From positions 186,001-250,000 of the forward strand of contig NZ_LZRP01000003.1 of assembly GCF_001678665.1 (NCBI RefSeq): 64,000 bases of DNA, written 5' to 3'. The notes beneath the pieces are model-generated. The model was not told the DNA's origin, did no database searches, and worked only from the letters and a program-made list of their open reading frames with translations. This document shows positions 1 through 8,844 of the stretch, piece after piece. Position numbers and translations under genes: made by a program. The number at the start of each line of letters is the position of its first letter. Position 1 is the stretch's first letter. This DNA is from Erythrobacter sp. QSSC1-22B (GTDB lineage: Bacteria > Pseudomonadota > Alphaproteobacteria > Sphingomonadales > Sphingomonadaceae).

Positions 1-687
1 ATCGAATCCGCGCATCTTGCGGCCGTACTTGGCGCGGAAATCGTCGAAGATGGCCGGGTTCTTGACCCCGTCCTGATTTGCTGTTCCTTCGCTGCTGCGC
101 CGGACCGGCTTGCCGACCATGGATCTGGCAAAGGCGATTGCATCGGCTTCCAGTGTGTCCTCGCCCACGACCGCGTCGAGCAGGCCGATGGCCTTGGCGG
201 CTTTGGCGGAGATGGGGTCGCCGATAGCCACGAGCGGAAGAGCGGCTTGTGCCCCGACCAGCCGGGGAAGGCGCTGCGTACCCGCAGCGCCGGGGATCAG
301 GCCGAGCTTGACCTCGGGCAGGCCGATCTTCGCGCTTGGTACGGCGACCCGATAGTGACACGCCAGCGCCACTTCGCACCCGCCGCCCAGCGCGGTGCCG
401 TGAATCGCCGCGACAACCGGCTTGTCGCTGGCTTCCAGCTTATCGAGCGCCTCGGGGAGGTTTGGACCCTGAGGTTTCTTGCCGAATTCGGTGATGTCGG
501 CGCCTGCGAAGAAAGTGCGCCCGTCGCAACGAACCACGATGGCTTCTACGGAATCGTCCGCCAATGCCTCGGCGATACCATCCGCAAGCCCCTCGCGGAC
601 GGCCTGGCCCAGCGCGTTGACCGGGGGGTTGTCGGATATGATGACCAGAACATTGTCGTGGCGCTCGGTGCGGATTGGGGATGTCAT
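1..687 (-). CDS. Crotonase/enoyl-CoA hydratase domain of a FadJ-type protein (3' end outside window)
   Basis: The minus strand is open from an ATG at 687 to the window edge, giving 229 codons with no stop. The translation begins [16 protein letters not shown] and has the crotonase hallmarks: the oxyanion segment [10 protein letters not shown] near residues 60-70 and the [15 protein letters not shown] helix near 95-110, followed by [21 protein letters not shown]. This is typical of the N-terminal hydratase/isomerase half of FadB/FadJ multifunctional beta-oxidation proteins. After the crotonase core the frame continues through a linker ([16 protein letters not shown]), so a 3-hydroxyacyl-CoA dehydrogenase half probably lies outside the window; that part is inference. 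It is divergent from the thiolase at 950 and would supply the hydratase (and perhaps dehydrogenase) steps of the same acyl-CoA spiral. Confidence 0.85.
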   Translation of the reverse strand, partial: MTSPIRTERHDNVLVIISDNPPVNALGQAVREGLADGIAEALADDSVEAIVVRCDGRTFFAGADITEFGKKPQGPNLPEALDKLEASDKPVVAAIHGTALGGGCEVALACHYRVAVPSAKIGLPEVKLGLIPGAAGTQRLPRLVGAQAALPLVAIGDPISAKAAKAIGLLDAVVGEDTLEADAIAFARSMVGKPVRRSSEGTANQDGVKNPAIFDDFRAKYGRKMRGFD

Positions 688-949
688 GGGCGTGTACTCC
701 TTTGCATGTCGCGGTGTCTGATATTGTTTCTGTGGCTTCGTGGAGCGCCCTTTGCCCCTCTGTTCAACGCTTCGATACGACCATACCTCAGATTTATAAT
801 CTTAAGGCAGTTGCATCGCATACAGAGCGAAAACTCTCATACCTTAATTTTAGACAATACGTCGCGACCCTTGCTTTGCCAAGCCTTGCGTGGCTAACTC
901 CGGCTCGAAGCCGACTGCGAGTCGGTGCAATTGTGAAGGATTGTCCGAA
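688..949. promoter_or_regulatory. Divergent promoter region between FadJ-type gene and thiolase, with a 13-bp dyad
   Basis: This 262-bp gap is AT-richer than its flanks and must hold the promoters of two divergent beta-oxidation genes. At 790-802 there is a perfect hyphenated dyad, AGATT-TAT-AATCT, which contains the -10-like hexamer TATAAT (795-800). It sits inside a longer imperfect dyad (CCT...AGATT/AATCT...AAGG). A CATACCT(C/T)A motif is also repeated near 783 and 839. TetR regulators commonly bind short dyads between divergent catabolic genes, and a double TetR-type protein is encoded at 3969, so this is a plausible operator. The assignment is inferred from position and symmetry only. 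Confidence 0.35.
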
Positions 950-2128
950 ATGCGTGATGCCGTCATCGTTTCCACTGCCCGTACCCCGCTTGCCAAATCG
1001 ATCCGCGGCGCCTTCAACGCGACCCACCCGGTAAAACTCGGAGCCTTGAGCGTGGAGGCTGCTATCGCGCGTGCGAGCCTTGATGGCGGGGAGGTCGAGG
1101 ACGTCGTGATCGGTGCCGCCAGCCAGGGCGGGGCGCAGGGTTTCAACATGGGCCGCCAGATCGCGCTGCGTGCAGGACTACCGGTCGATGTCGCCGGGAT
1201 GACCATCGACCGCCAGTGTTCGAGTGGGCTGATGGCCATCGCGACGGCGGCAAAGCAGATCATCGTCGATCGCATGGACATCTGCGTCGCTGGCGGGATC
1301 GAATCGATCACCGCGATCCGGAACAACACCGGCAAGCCTGCGCGCGACGAAGAACTCCTCAAGATGCACCCCGACATCTTCATGCCGATGATCGGCACCG
1401 CAGAAGTGGTCGCCAAGCGATACGGCATCAGCCGCGAGGATCAGGATGCCTACGCGCTGCAGTCGCAACAGCGCACTGCTGCGGCGCAGGAGTCCGGCAA
1501 GTTTGCGGACGAAATCGTCGAAGTGACCACTGTGATGGACGTCAAGAACCGCGAGACCGGTGAGGTATCACAGCAGGATGTCACCATCGCGATGGACGAC
1601 TGCAACCGGCCCAATACGACTGCGGAAGGGCTCGCCAAACTCGACCCGGTGATGGGCGAAGGGCACACGATCACCGCCGGCAATGCCAGCCAGCTGGCCG
1701 ATGGGTCCGCTGCCAGCGTGCTGATGGAGGCGGAGGTCGCCAAAGCGCGCGGATTGACGCCGATGGGACGTTATGTCGGCATGGCGGTCGCGGGGACCAA
1801 GCCCGACGAGATGGGCATCGGTCCGGTCTTCGCGATCCCGAAGCTGCTTGAGCGGTTCGGGTTGAAGGTCGACGACATCGGGTTGTGGGAATTGAACGAA
1901 GCCTTTGCGGTGCAAGTGCTCTACTGCCGGGACAGGCTCGGCATTCCGGACGACAGGCTCAACGTCAACGGCGGCTCGATCTCCATCGGCCATCCCTTCG
2001 GCATGACGGGTGCCCGCTGCGTCGGGCACGCGCTTATCGAAGGCAAGCGGCGCGGCGCGAGATACGTCGTCGTAACGATGTGTGTCGGCGGTGGTATGGG
2101 CGCGGCCGGCCTGTTCGAGGTGCTATGA
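950..2128 (+). CDS. Acetyl-CoA acetyltransferase / thiolase
   Basis: 392-residue thiolase. It should catalyse thiolytic cleavage of 3-ketoacyl-CoA (or the reverse condensation) in the cytoplasm. All three signature regions are present: nucleophilic Cys90 in [10 protein letters not shown], His348 in [12 protein letters not shown], and Cys378 in [11 protein letters not shown] near the C terminus. Length is normal for the family. The open frame extends 20 codons upstream, but ATG 950 is chosen because GAAGGA lies 9 bases before it and the protein then starts [13 protein letters not shown], the usual thiolase N terminus. The stop overlaps the start of the acyl-CoA ligase (ATGATG), so the two are probably translationally coupled. 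The true chain-length or substrate preference cannot be read from sequence. Confidence 0.95.
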   Translation: MRDAVIVSTARTPLAKSIRGAFNATHPVKLGALSVEAAIARASLDGGEVEDVVIGAASQGGAQGFNMGRQIALRAGLPVDVAGMTIDRQCSSGLMAIATAAKQIIVDRMDICVAGGIESITAIRNNTGKPARDEELLKMHPDIFMPMIGTAEVVAKRYGISREDQDAYALQSQQRTAAAQESGKFADEIVEVTTVMDVKNRETGEVSQQDVTIAMDDCNRPNTTAEGLAKLDPVMGEGHTITAGNASQLADGSAASVLMEAEVAKARGLTPMGRYVGMAVAGTKPDEMGIGPVFAIPKLLERFGLKVDDIGLWELNEAFAVQVLYCRDRLGIPDDRLNVNGGSISIGHPFGMTGARCVGHALIEGKRRGARYVVVTMCVGGGMGAAGLFEVL

Positions 2129-3879
2129 TGGCGACTGCGAGCAAACAGCAAGACCTCGCCTCGGCCATCGGCTGGGTTCCGCCCGCGAGCTGGCCCGCGC
2201 GCAGCCGCGCGGAATGCAAGGCCATCCTTACCGCGCCTGGCATGCGGTTCGAGATGGAAGAGATCGACATCCGCGGCGTGACCGTCCGCACCTGGAAGAA
2301 CGCTCCGCCGAATTTGCGCGCCATCGCGCTGCTCGGCCAATCGCACGGCGCGCGCGAGTTCGTGATCTACGAAGACGAGCGCATGACCTACGACGCCTGG
2401 TTTCGCGCGGTCGCGGCGCTGGCGCATGAATTTCAGGCGCGCGGCGTTAAGAAAGGTGACCGCGTCGCGCTGGCCATGCGCAATCTGCCCGAATGGCCGG
2501 TGGTCTTCTTCGCCGCCGTGACGATCGGAGCGATCTGCGTGCCGCTCAACGCCTGGTGGACGAGCGACGAGCTGGCTTACGGCCTCGCCGATTCCGGAAC
2601 CAAGCTTTTGGTGTGCGACGAGGAGCGATGGGAACGCGTCGCGTCCCATCGCGGCGAATTTGCCAATGTCGAAACCGTACTGGTCACCCGCGCGGAACTC
2701 GCGCTCGCCGGTGCCGAGACGCTGGAGTCGATCATCGGCACGCCCGCGCAGTACGCGGATCTGCCCGCTGCGACGCTGCCTCATGTCGAGATCCGTCCGG
2801 AAGACGATGCCACGATTTTTTACACCAGCGGCACCACCGGCAAGCCCAAGGGCGCGCTGGGCACGCATCGCAATTTGTGCACCAACATCCTGTCGAGCGG
2901 CTACAACGCTGCCTGCGCAGTGCTTCGCCGGGGCGAGGAATTGCCTTTGCCGCAGCCCAAGAAAGGCCTCACGGTCATTCCGCTGTTCCATGTGACCGCC
3001 TGTTCTGCCGGATTGATGGGGAACCTCGCCGCGGGGAACACCATGGTCTTCATGTACAAATGGGACCCGGTCGAGGCCTTCAAGATCATCGAGCGTGAGA
3101 AGGTGTCTTCCACGGGCGGTGTACCGACCATCGCCTGGCAACTGCTCGAACATCCGGAACGCAAGAATTACGATCTCTCGAGCATCGAGGCGATCGGCTA
3201 TGGCGGCGCGCCCGCCGCGCCCGAACTCGTGCGCAAGATCCGCGAAGTGTTCGGCGCGTTGCCGGGCAATGGCTGGGGCATGACCGAGACGATGGCGACG
3301 GTGACCGGGCATTCGTCCGAAGACTATCTCAACCGTCCCGACAGCTGCGGCCCACCGGTGGCCGTCGCCGACCTCAAGATCATGAGCGAGGATGGAGCGC
3401 GCACGCTCGAAGTCGGCGAAATCGGCGAATTGTGGGCACGTGGGCCGATGGTTGTGAAGGGGTACTGGAACAATCCCGAAGCCACCGATGAAACCTTCGT
3501 CGATGGGTGGGTGCGGACCGGTGACCTCGCCCGTCTGGACGAGGAAGGCTGGTGTTATATCGCCGACCGCGCGAAGGACATGATCATCCGCGGTGGGGAA
3601 AACATCTATTCCTCGGAAGTCGAGAACGCGCTTTACGACCATCCCGCGGTGACCGACGCGGCGCTGATCGGCCTGCCGCACCGGCAATTGGGTGAAGAAC
3701 CAGCCGCGATCGTCCATCTCGCGCCCGGGATGCAGGCGAGCGAGGCGGAGCTGCAGGATTGGGTCGCGCAGCGGCTGGCGAAGTTCAAGGTGCCGGTGAA
3801 AATCGCTTTCTATCCGGAAACCCTGCCGCGCAACGCCAACGGAAAGATATTGAAGAAAGAGCTGGCGCGTTTTTTCTGA
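2125..3879 (+). CDS. AMP-forming acyl-CoA synthetase (ligase)
   Basis: 584-residue ANL-superfamily enzyme that should activate a carboxylic acid to its CoA thioester through an acyl-adenylate. Visible motifs are the P-loop-like A3 motif [14 protein letters not shown] near residue 230, the A5 motif GWGMTET near 382, the A7/A8 region [11 protein letters not shown] with [20 protein letters not shown] near 466-500, and the A10 motif [13 protein letters not shown] with its catalytic lysine near the C terminus. The start ATGATG at 2125 overlaps the thiolase stop by 4 bases. As the first activating enzyme of a cluster with three acyl-CoA dehydrogenases, a hydratase and a thiolase, it probably commits the substrate to CoA-dependent degradation. 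Substrate identity is unknown. Confidence 0.93.
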   Translation: MMATASKQQDLASAIGWVPPASWPARSRAECKAILTAPGMRFEMEEIDIRGVTVRTWKNAPPNLRAIALLGQSHGAREFVIYEDERMTYDAWFRAVAALAHEFQARGVKKGDRVALAMRNLPEWPVVFFAAVTIGAICVPLNAWWTSDELAYGLADSGTKLLVCDEERWERVASHRGEFANVETVLVTRAELALAGAETLESIIGTPAQYADLPAATLPHVEIRPEDDATIFYTSGTTGKPKGALGTHRNLCTNILSSGYNAACAVLRRGEELPLPQPKKGLTVIPLFHVTACSAGLMGNLAAGNTMVFMYKWDPVEAFKIIEREKVSSTGGVPTIAWQLLEHPERKNYDLSSIEAIGYGGAPAAPELVRKIREVFGALPGNGWGMTETMATVTGHSSEDYLNRPDSCGPPVAVADLKIMSEDGARTLEVGEIGELWARGPMVVKGYWNNPEATDETFVDGWVRTGDLARLDEEGWCYIADRAKDMIIRGGENIYSSEVENALYDHPAVTDAALIGLPHRQLGEEPAAIVHLAPGMQASEAELQDWVAQRLAKFKVPVKIAFYPETLPRNANGKILKKELARFF

Positions 3880-3968
3880 GCGAAGGCCGCCGGTCGCTCA
3901 CGATTCGCGCGCGCTCACCATTGGAGAGTGCGAGGAGGTGATGTAGGTCAACGCTACTGGGGGAACAC

Positions 3969-5204
3969 ATGGCGAAGAAGCCCGATGTGACGAGCAAATA
4001 CAGTGAGAAGCGCAGCGCGATCGTGCATGCGGCATCCGTACTGATCAACGAAACGGGAGTGCAGGCGACCACACTGACCAAAGTCGCGCGAGCGATCGGG
4101 CTCAATGCGACCAGCGTTACCTATTATTTCCCGCGTAAGGACGAGCTGATCATCACGGTCTATGCCGAGACGATCGCCATGTTGAAAAATCTGGCGCAGG
4201 AGGCACTGGCCGAGCCGACCGCAGCGGAACGGATCGCTGCTTTCGTCAAGCTGCACGTGGCCCTGCGCGACCGGATCCGGCGTGGTGAGCGTGGTCTTAT
4301 GACGGCGCTGTCTGAAATCCGCTCACTGGACCAGGAGCATCAGGACAAGCTGCTGCAGGATTACCGCGAAGTCGTGAACGACGTGCGCCTGTTCTTCGGC
4401 GAACCGGCGAACGAGCAGGCACGGGCGCTTTACTCGGCGCGGGCGCATATCTTGATAGAGGCGATGCTGTGGTGGCCGGTATGGTCGCTGCGCTATTCGG
4501 TGCTCGACTTCCCGCGCGTGGAAAAGAAGATGGTCGAGGTCCTTTGCCACGGAATTCCGGCGCAGCACGGCGAATGGAATCCCTCAGCGCTGCCCGATGG
4601 CGGTTGGCGCAGCAATGGCGAGCAACCTGTCCAGCAGAACGACGAATTTCTCAGAGCGGCGACGCTAATGATCAACGATCTCGGTTATCGGGGCGCATCG
4701 GTCAACCGCATCGCCGAGGCGCTGAACGTCACGAAGGGCAGCTTCTATCATCACCACGACGCCAAGGACGATCTGGTGATGGAATGCTTCCAGCGCAGCT
4801 ACGATCGCCTTTCGAAGGTCCAAATGGCGGGGCACAAGGTGGAGGGCTCTTACTGGACGCGGATCTCGAGCGTCCTCAACGAATTGATGGAGCTGCAGTT
4901 CTTCGACGCGATGCCGCTGCTGCGCACCACGGCGCTGCAGGCGCTGGACAGCGAGCACAAGACGGATGTCGTGATGCGCTCCAACCGGCTGGCGCGGCGG
5001 TTCGCCGGCTTCCTGATCGATGGGTTCGCAGATGGGTCGGTGCGGGCGATCGATCCGCTCGTCGCCAGTCAGATCATCATGTCGACACTGAACGGCGCTT
5101 ACGAAGCCCGGCGATGGGCTCGGCGGTTCGATGATCCCTCGAGCGCCATCGCGACTTATCTCTCGGTGCTAAGCGAAGGCATGCTGGCCGAGGTCCGAGC
5201 CTAG
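3969..5204 (+). CDS. Regulator with two tandem TetR/AcrR domains
   Basis: 411-residue protein about twice the usual TetR length. A first TetR-type helix-turn-helix lies at residues about 13-60 (TLTKVARAIGLNATSVTYYF) followed by an alpha-helical ligand-type domain. A second complete TetR HTH lies at about 225-272 (SVNRIAEALNVTKGSFYHHH) followed by a second helical domain. GGGGGA precedes ATG 3969. It lies 89 bp after the acyl-CoA ligase on the same strand and converges on the acyl-CoA dehydrogenase/MFS operon (10 bp between stops), so it is the likely local regulator, perhaps sensing an acyl-CoA. The fusion is continuous, with no stop or frameshift in the linker, so it does not look like an assembly error. 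Ligand and operator are not known. Confidence 0.92.
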   Translation: MAKKPDVTSKYSEKRSAIVHAASVLINETGVQATTLTKVARAIGLNATSVTYYFPRKDELIITVYAETIAMLKNLAQEALAEPTAAERIAAFVKLHVALRDRIRRGERGLMTALSEIRSLDQEHQDKLLQDYREVVNDVRLFFGEPANEQARALYSARAHILIEAMLWWPVWSLRYSVLDFPRVEKKMVEVLCHGIPAQHGEWNPSALPDGGWRSNGEQPVQQNDEFLRAATLMINDLGYRGASVNRIAEALNVTKGSFYHHHDAKDDLVMECFQRSYDRLSKVQMAGHKVEGSYWTRISSVLNELMELQFFDAMPLLRTTALQALDSEHKTDVVMRSNRLARRFAGFLIDGFADGSVRAIDPLVASQIIMSTLNGAYEARRWARRFDDPSSAIATYLSVLSEGMLAEVRA

Positions 5205-5214
5205 ACCTGGCCGA

Positions 5215-6501
5215 TCACCAGGCCACGGGTCGGTTGCGCGGCTCCTTCACCATAACGACAAGCAGAACGAGCGCGGTGACCTGCGCCGCGAGCACGATCG
5301 CGAACAGCGGCAGAAAGCCGCTCGCGGCAACCAGCAGGCCTGCGAACACGGGACCGGCTGCGGCGATTGCGCCTTCCAGCGTCGTCACAAAGGCCAGGCG
5401 CATTGGCGTGTCTTCGGTCTTGCCGAATTCCAGCACCATGGTGGTCGAAGCCAGCATCCAGCCCGAGCCCCCCACGCCGAGGAAGGCGAAAGCGGCATAG
5501 ATCGGCCCTGCCGTGTCACCGATGATCAGGAGCGCCACGCCCACAACCGAGCTTATCAGCGCCAGGACATATATGATCTTGAAGCCGAAGCGATCGCCCA
5601 GCGGGCCCCACAGGACATTGGAGAGCGTGTCCGAGCCGAGAAACACGAAACTCAAACCGCCGATCAGCGCGCCGTCCAGCCCAAGCTGCGTCCCGGCGTA
5701 AACCGTCCAGAATGGGGCGCCGACCCGGGCCATGGTGGAAAAGCACTGCACCACCAGGAACCAGGCGAAGTCGCGGTCCTGCAGGAGTTCGGGAAATTGC
5801 CGGATCCGCTGCAGCATGGGCATCTGCGGGCGCGACACAGGCGCAGCGGGTTCCCGGATCATGGTCTTGAGGACCACCAGTCCGGCGCTGGTCAGCAGGA
5901 ATGCGAACAGGAACGTGGTGGCGTAGCCATTGCCCAGCCACTCGTCGGCGATCAGGTAATTCCCCGCAGCCCATGCCAGTACGGCCGCGATCAGTCCGCC
6001 CGCGAAATTGCGATATCCCTGCAACCGCCCGCGCTTGCGGATCGGGATCAGCTTGCTCATCAGCATCTGGAAGGCCACGCGCTGCGCACCGGTGAAGAAA
6101 CCGAGCAGCAGGAAGCAGGCGAAGGTACCGATCAGCAGCGCGTTGCCGGTAAGGAGATAGCCGGTCAGCGCCAGGCCCAGGATCATCAGCCGCATCATCG
6201 ATCCGACGCGAATGGCGTAGGACAGGATGTGGCTGCGATGCTCGATCCGCGAGCCGCTGGCGATCGGGCTGATTGTGGCCCCCAGCTGCAGCAACGCTGC
6301 GCCCAGTCCAACGGCCGCTGTGCTGCCGGTCAGAAGCAGCAGGTAGGCGGGGATGATCGTCGGCGCATAGATCAGCCGGAACCCTGTCATCCCCAGCACG
6401 CCATGGATGAAGTTGGCGAGGTAATTGCGCTTCAGGTTCTCGTCGACGAAACGCGCATGTTCGGCCAGCGCGCGTTGCTGCGCGCCGGCCGCGTCATTCA
6501 T
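5215..6501 (-). CDS. MFS transporter
   Basis: About 428 residues with roughly twelve hydrophobic segments spread along the chain and no signal peptide, consistent with a major facilitator superfamily permease. A cytoplasmic N-terminal tail (about 40 residues) precedes TM1. The frame is open to 6591, but that would overlap the upstream acyl-CoA dehydrogenase; ATG 6501, 31 bases after that gene's stop and preceded directly by GAAGGA, is preferred with moderate certainty. It is the last gene of the minus-strand operon 13105-5215 and ends 10 bp from the convergent regulator. Substrate unknown; by context it may import the compound degraded by the cluster or export an intermediate. Confidence 0.85.
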   Translation of the reverse strand: MNDAAGAQQRALAEHARFVDENLKRNYLANFIHGVLGMTGFRLIYAPTIIPAYLLLLTGSTAAVGLGAALLQLGATISPIASGSRIEHRSHILSYAIRVGSMMRLMILGLALTGYLLTGNALLIGTFACFLLLGFFTGAQRVAFQMLMSKLIPIRKRGRLQGYRNFAGGLIAAVLAWAAGNYLIADEWLGNGYATTFLFAFLLTSAGLVVLKTMIREPAAPVSRPQMPMLQRIRQFPELLQDRDFAWFLVVQCFSTMARVGAPFWTVYAGTQLGLDGALIGGLSFVFLGSDTLSNVLWGPLGDRFGFKIIYVLALISSVVGVALLIIGDTAGPIYAAFAFLGVGGSGWMLASTTMVLEFGKTEDTPMRLAFVTTLEGAIAAAGPVFAGLLVAASGFLPLFAIVLAAQVTALVLLVVMVKEPRNRPVAW

Positions 6502-6532
6502 TCCTTCGGGATCCGCTAACGGATCCAAGACC

Positions 6533-7603
6533 TCAATAGCCGCCCAGCGTGGCGAACCGGTCTTCGAGATAGCCCGACGATCCGAAGGCATTTTCGAGCA
6601 CGCGGGCGCGCTTGAAATAGAGGCCGATATCGTATTCGTCGGTCATGCCGATGCCGCCGTGAAGCTGGATGCCCTCGTTCGACATGATGTGGAGCACCCG
6701 GTTCGCCTCGGCCTTGGCAATGGTTGCCGCTCGAGCGATACCGAAGCCGGAATCGACCGCCTGCAGCCCCGCTTCCACTGCGCTGCGCATCTGGGCAAGA
6801 TCCGCAAACAGGTTGGCCATGCGATGCTGCAACGCCTGGAAGCTGGCCAGGACCTGGTTGAACTGCACGCGCTGCTTGAGATAGCCGAGCGTGGTGTCGA
6901 ACACCGCCTGGGCCATGCCGAGCATCTCGGCGGCAGTGAGGATACGCGCGCGGTCGAGGACATCGTTGAGAAGGCTGTCGCCCCCATTGGCCAGCCGATC
7001 TGCCGGCGCGCCGTCGAACGTAACATCCGCATGGCTGCGCTGGTCGGTGAGCTTGCGCGTGGTGAGCGACACGCCGTCACCCTTCTCGACGAGATAGAGC
7101 CCGTCTTTGGCCGCGACCACGAACAGGTTGGCACCGTGCGCCTCGGGGACGAACGCCTTGGTGCCGGTGAGCTTGCCGCCCGAGACCGATGCCTCGATCC
7201 GTGCCGGATTGTGGTTCGCGCCTTCATCGATGGCGAGCGTGGCGATAGCTTCCCCGCTGGCGAGTTGGGGCAGCCATCTGGCTTTCTGTTCGTCGCTACC
7301 ACCAAACATGATGGCCGACGCTGCGACCGTGTTCATCACCATTGGACTGGCGGTGAGCGTCTTGCCCAGTTCCTCGACTACGAGGCCGGCGGAAAGATAT
7401 CCGAAGTCGCTGCCGCCTTGGTCTTCGGGTATAACGACCCCGGCCCAGCCCATTTCGGCCATCGTCGCATAGGCATCGCGGCTGAAGGCCTCGGGCTCGC
7501 CTCGGCTGCGCACCTTGCGAAACTCGGTAACCGGGCTTTCGTTGGTCGTCCATTCGCGCGCCATGTCGCGCAGCATTTCCTGCTCTTCGTTGAGAATTGC
7601 CAT
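6533..7603 (-). CDS. Acyl-CoA dehydrogenase family protein (short, 356 aa)
   Basis: 356-residue acyl-CoA dehydrogenase: helical N-terminal domain, central beta domain (about residues 120-210) and C-terminal four-helix domain containing IQLHGGIGMTDEYDIGLYFKR, the typical C-terminal signature. It should form a CoA-thioester C=C bond with FAD as cofactor, passing electrons to ETF. It is immediately downstream of a 398-residue acyl-CoA dehydrogenase (21 bp gap). Adjacent short and long pairs of this kind often form alpha2beta2 heterotetramers in steroid and other bulky-acyl degradation; that is family knowledge, and the pairing here is inference. Start ATG 7603 gives the normal N terminus MAILNEEQEML. 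Confidence 0.92.
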   Translation of the reverse strand: MAILNEEQEMLRDMAREWTTNESPVTEFRKVRSRGEPEAFSRDAYATMAEMGWAGVVIPEDQGGSDFGYLSAGLVVEELGKTLTASPMVMNTVAASAIMFGGSDEQKARWLPQLASGEAIATLAIDEGANHNPARIEASVSGGKLTGTKAFVPEAHGANLFVVAAKDGLYLVEKGDGVSLTTRKLTDQRSHADVTFDGAPADRLANGGDSLLNDVLDRARILTAAEMLGMAQAVFDTTLGYLKQRVQFNQVLASFQALQHRMANLFADLAQMRSAVEAGLQAVDSGFGIARAATIAKAEANRVLHIMSNEGIQLHGGIGMTDEYDIGLYFKRARVLENAFGSSGYLEDRFATLGGY

Positions 7604-7624
7604 GTCGTGTATTTCCCGTCGCGC

Positions 7625-8821
7625 TTATTGATGATCCAGCATGCCGAGCACACGCTTGGCGATGATGTTGTTCTGGATTTCGGTCGAACCGCCGTAGATC
7701 GTCGTCGCCTTGCCATAGAGCCAGGCACGTACCCCGCCGAGTTCGGCAGCGCTGAACTCATCGCCTTCCCAGCCCAGGCCCTGCAGCCCCATGATCTGGA
7801 TGGCGAGTTCGGCGCGTTCCTGCCCGAGTGTCGTCCCGAGCTTCTTCAGGGCGGAACTGATTTCGGAGACGCCGCCCAGAGCCTTGGATTCCTCGACCGC
7901 GCGCCGCGCCGTCAGCAGGAAGCTGTTCCAGCGAATTTCGAAATTGGCGATCCGGTTGCGCATGACCGGATCGGCCAACCTGCCATCGGCATCCACCTCG
8001 CCGTACTTCTTGGCGATGTCCGCAAGGCCGGCGCTCGCGCGGCCACCGCCGCCCGACAGATTGGTCCGCTCGTGCTGGAGCAGGCGTTTGCCGATCGTCC
8101 AACCCTGGCCTTCCTCGCCTACAAGGTTCTCCTTGGGCACCTTCACATCGGTGAAGAAGGTCTCGCAGAACGGGCTGGTCCCGCTGATCATATTGATCGG
8201 GCGAACTTCGATGCCGGGCGTATCCATGTCGATCAGCATGAAGCTGATGCCCTTGTGCTTGTCCGACCGGTCTGTGCGGACGATGGCAAAGCACTTGTCC
8301 GCCCATTGGCCGCCGCTGGTCCAGGTCTTCTGGCCGTTGACCAAATAGTGGTCGCCCTTGTCCTCTGCCGTGGTTTGCAGATTGGCGAGATCGGATCCGG
8401 CGTTGGGTTCGGAATAACCCTGACACCAGCGAATTTCGCCGCGACAGATCGGTGGGATGTGCTCTTGCTTCTGCTTTTCGCTGCCGTATTCCAGCAGCGT
8501 CGGGCCGAACATCATCACGCCCATCCCGGCGATCGGATTGTAGGCGCCGGCCTTTGCCAGATCCTCGTTGATGATGCCCGCCTGCTTGCGGTTCAAACCG
8601 CCACCGCCGTACTCCCTGGGCCAAGTCGGCGTGCCCCAGCCGCGCGCGCCGACAGCTTCACGCCAGATTTTTTGCGCCGGGGTTTCGGCGGTTGGGTCGA
8701 GGCCTGCGCCCGCGCTGCGGTTCTTCAGCTCTTCCGGAAAGGTATCGGCTATGAACTGGCGGACCTCGAGGCGGAATGCTTCGGCATCATCTTTTCTGTC
8801 GATCTTTGGCTGGGAGGCCAT
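7625..8821 (-). CDS. Acyl-CoA dehydrogenase family protein (398 aa)
   Basis: 398-residue acyl-CoA dehydrogenase. The CoA/FAD segments GYSEPNAGSDLANLQT and NGQKTWTSGGQWADK are intact, and the C terminus has ATTIYGGSTEIQNNIIAKRVLG. Many fatty-acid acyl-CoA dehydrogenases have YEGT(S/A)EIQ here, with the catalytic glutamate. This protein has YGGSTEIQ, so that glutamate is absent from its usual place, as in several members of heterotetramer-forming families where the base is elsewhere or on the partner subunit. AGGAG lies 7 bases before ATG 8821. It is followed 21 bp later by the 356-residue homologue, its likely partner. Substrate unknown. Confidence 0.93.
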   Translation of the reverse strand: MASQPKIDRKDDAEAFRLEVRQFIADTFPEELKNRSAGAGLDPTAETPAQKIWREAVGARGWGTPTWPREYGGGGLNRKQAGIINEDLAKAGAYNPIAGMGVMMFGPTLLEYGSEKQKQEHIPPICRGEIRWCQGYSEPNAGSDLANLQTTAEDKGDHYLVNGQKTWTSGGQWADKCFAIVRTDRSDKHKGISFMLIDMDTPGIEVRPINMISGTSPFCETFFTDVKVPKENLVGEEGQGWTIGKRLLQHERTNLSGGGGRASAGLADIAKKYGEVDADGRLADPVMRNRIANFEIRWNSFLLTARRAVEESKALGGVSEISSALKKLGTTLGQERAELAIQIMGLQGLGWEGDEFSAAELGGVRAWLYGKATTIYGGSTEIQNNIIAKRVLGMLDHQ

Positions 8822-8844
8822 GGCTTACTCCTGCGTTTGGGGGG

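Noticed and set aside
1921-3717. 598-codon minus-strand open frame opposite the thiolase and ligase
   Set aside because: Arg/His/Gly-rich shadow translation of the ligase; no family signature.
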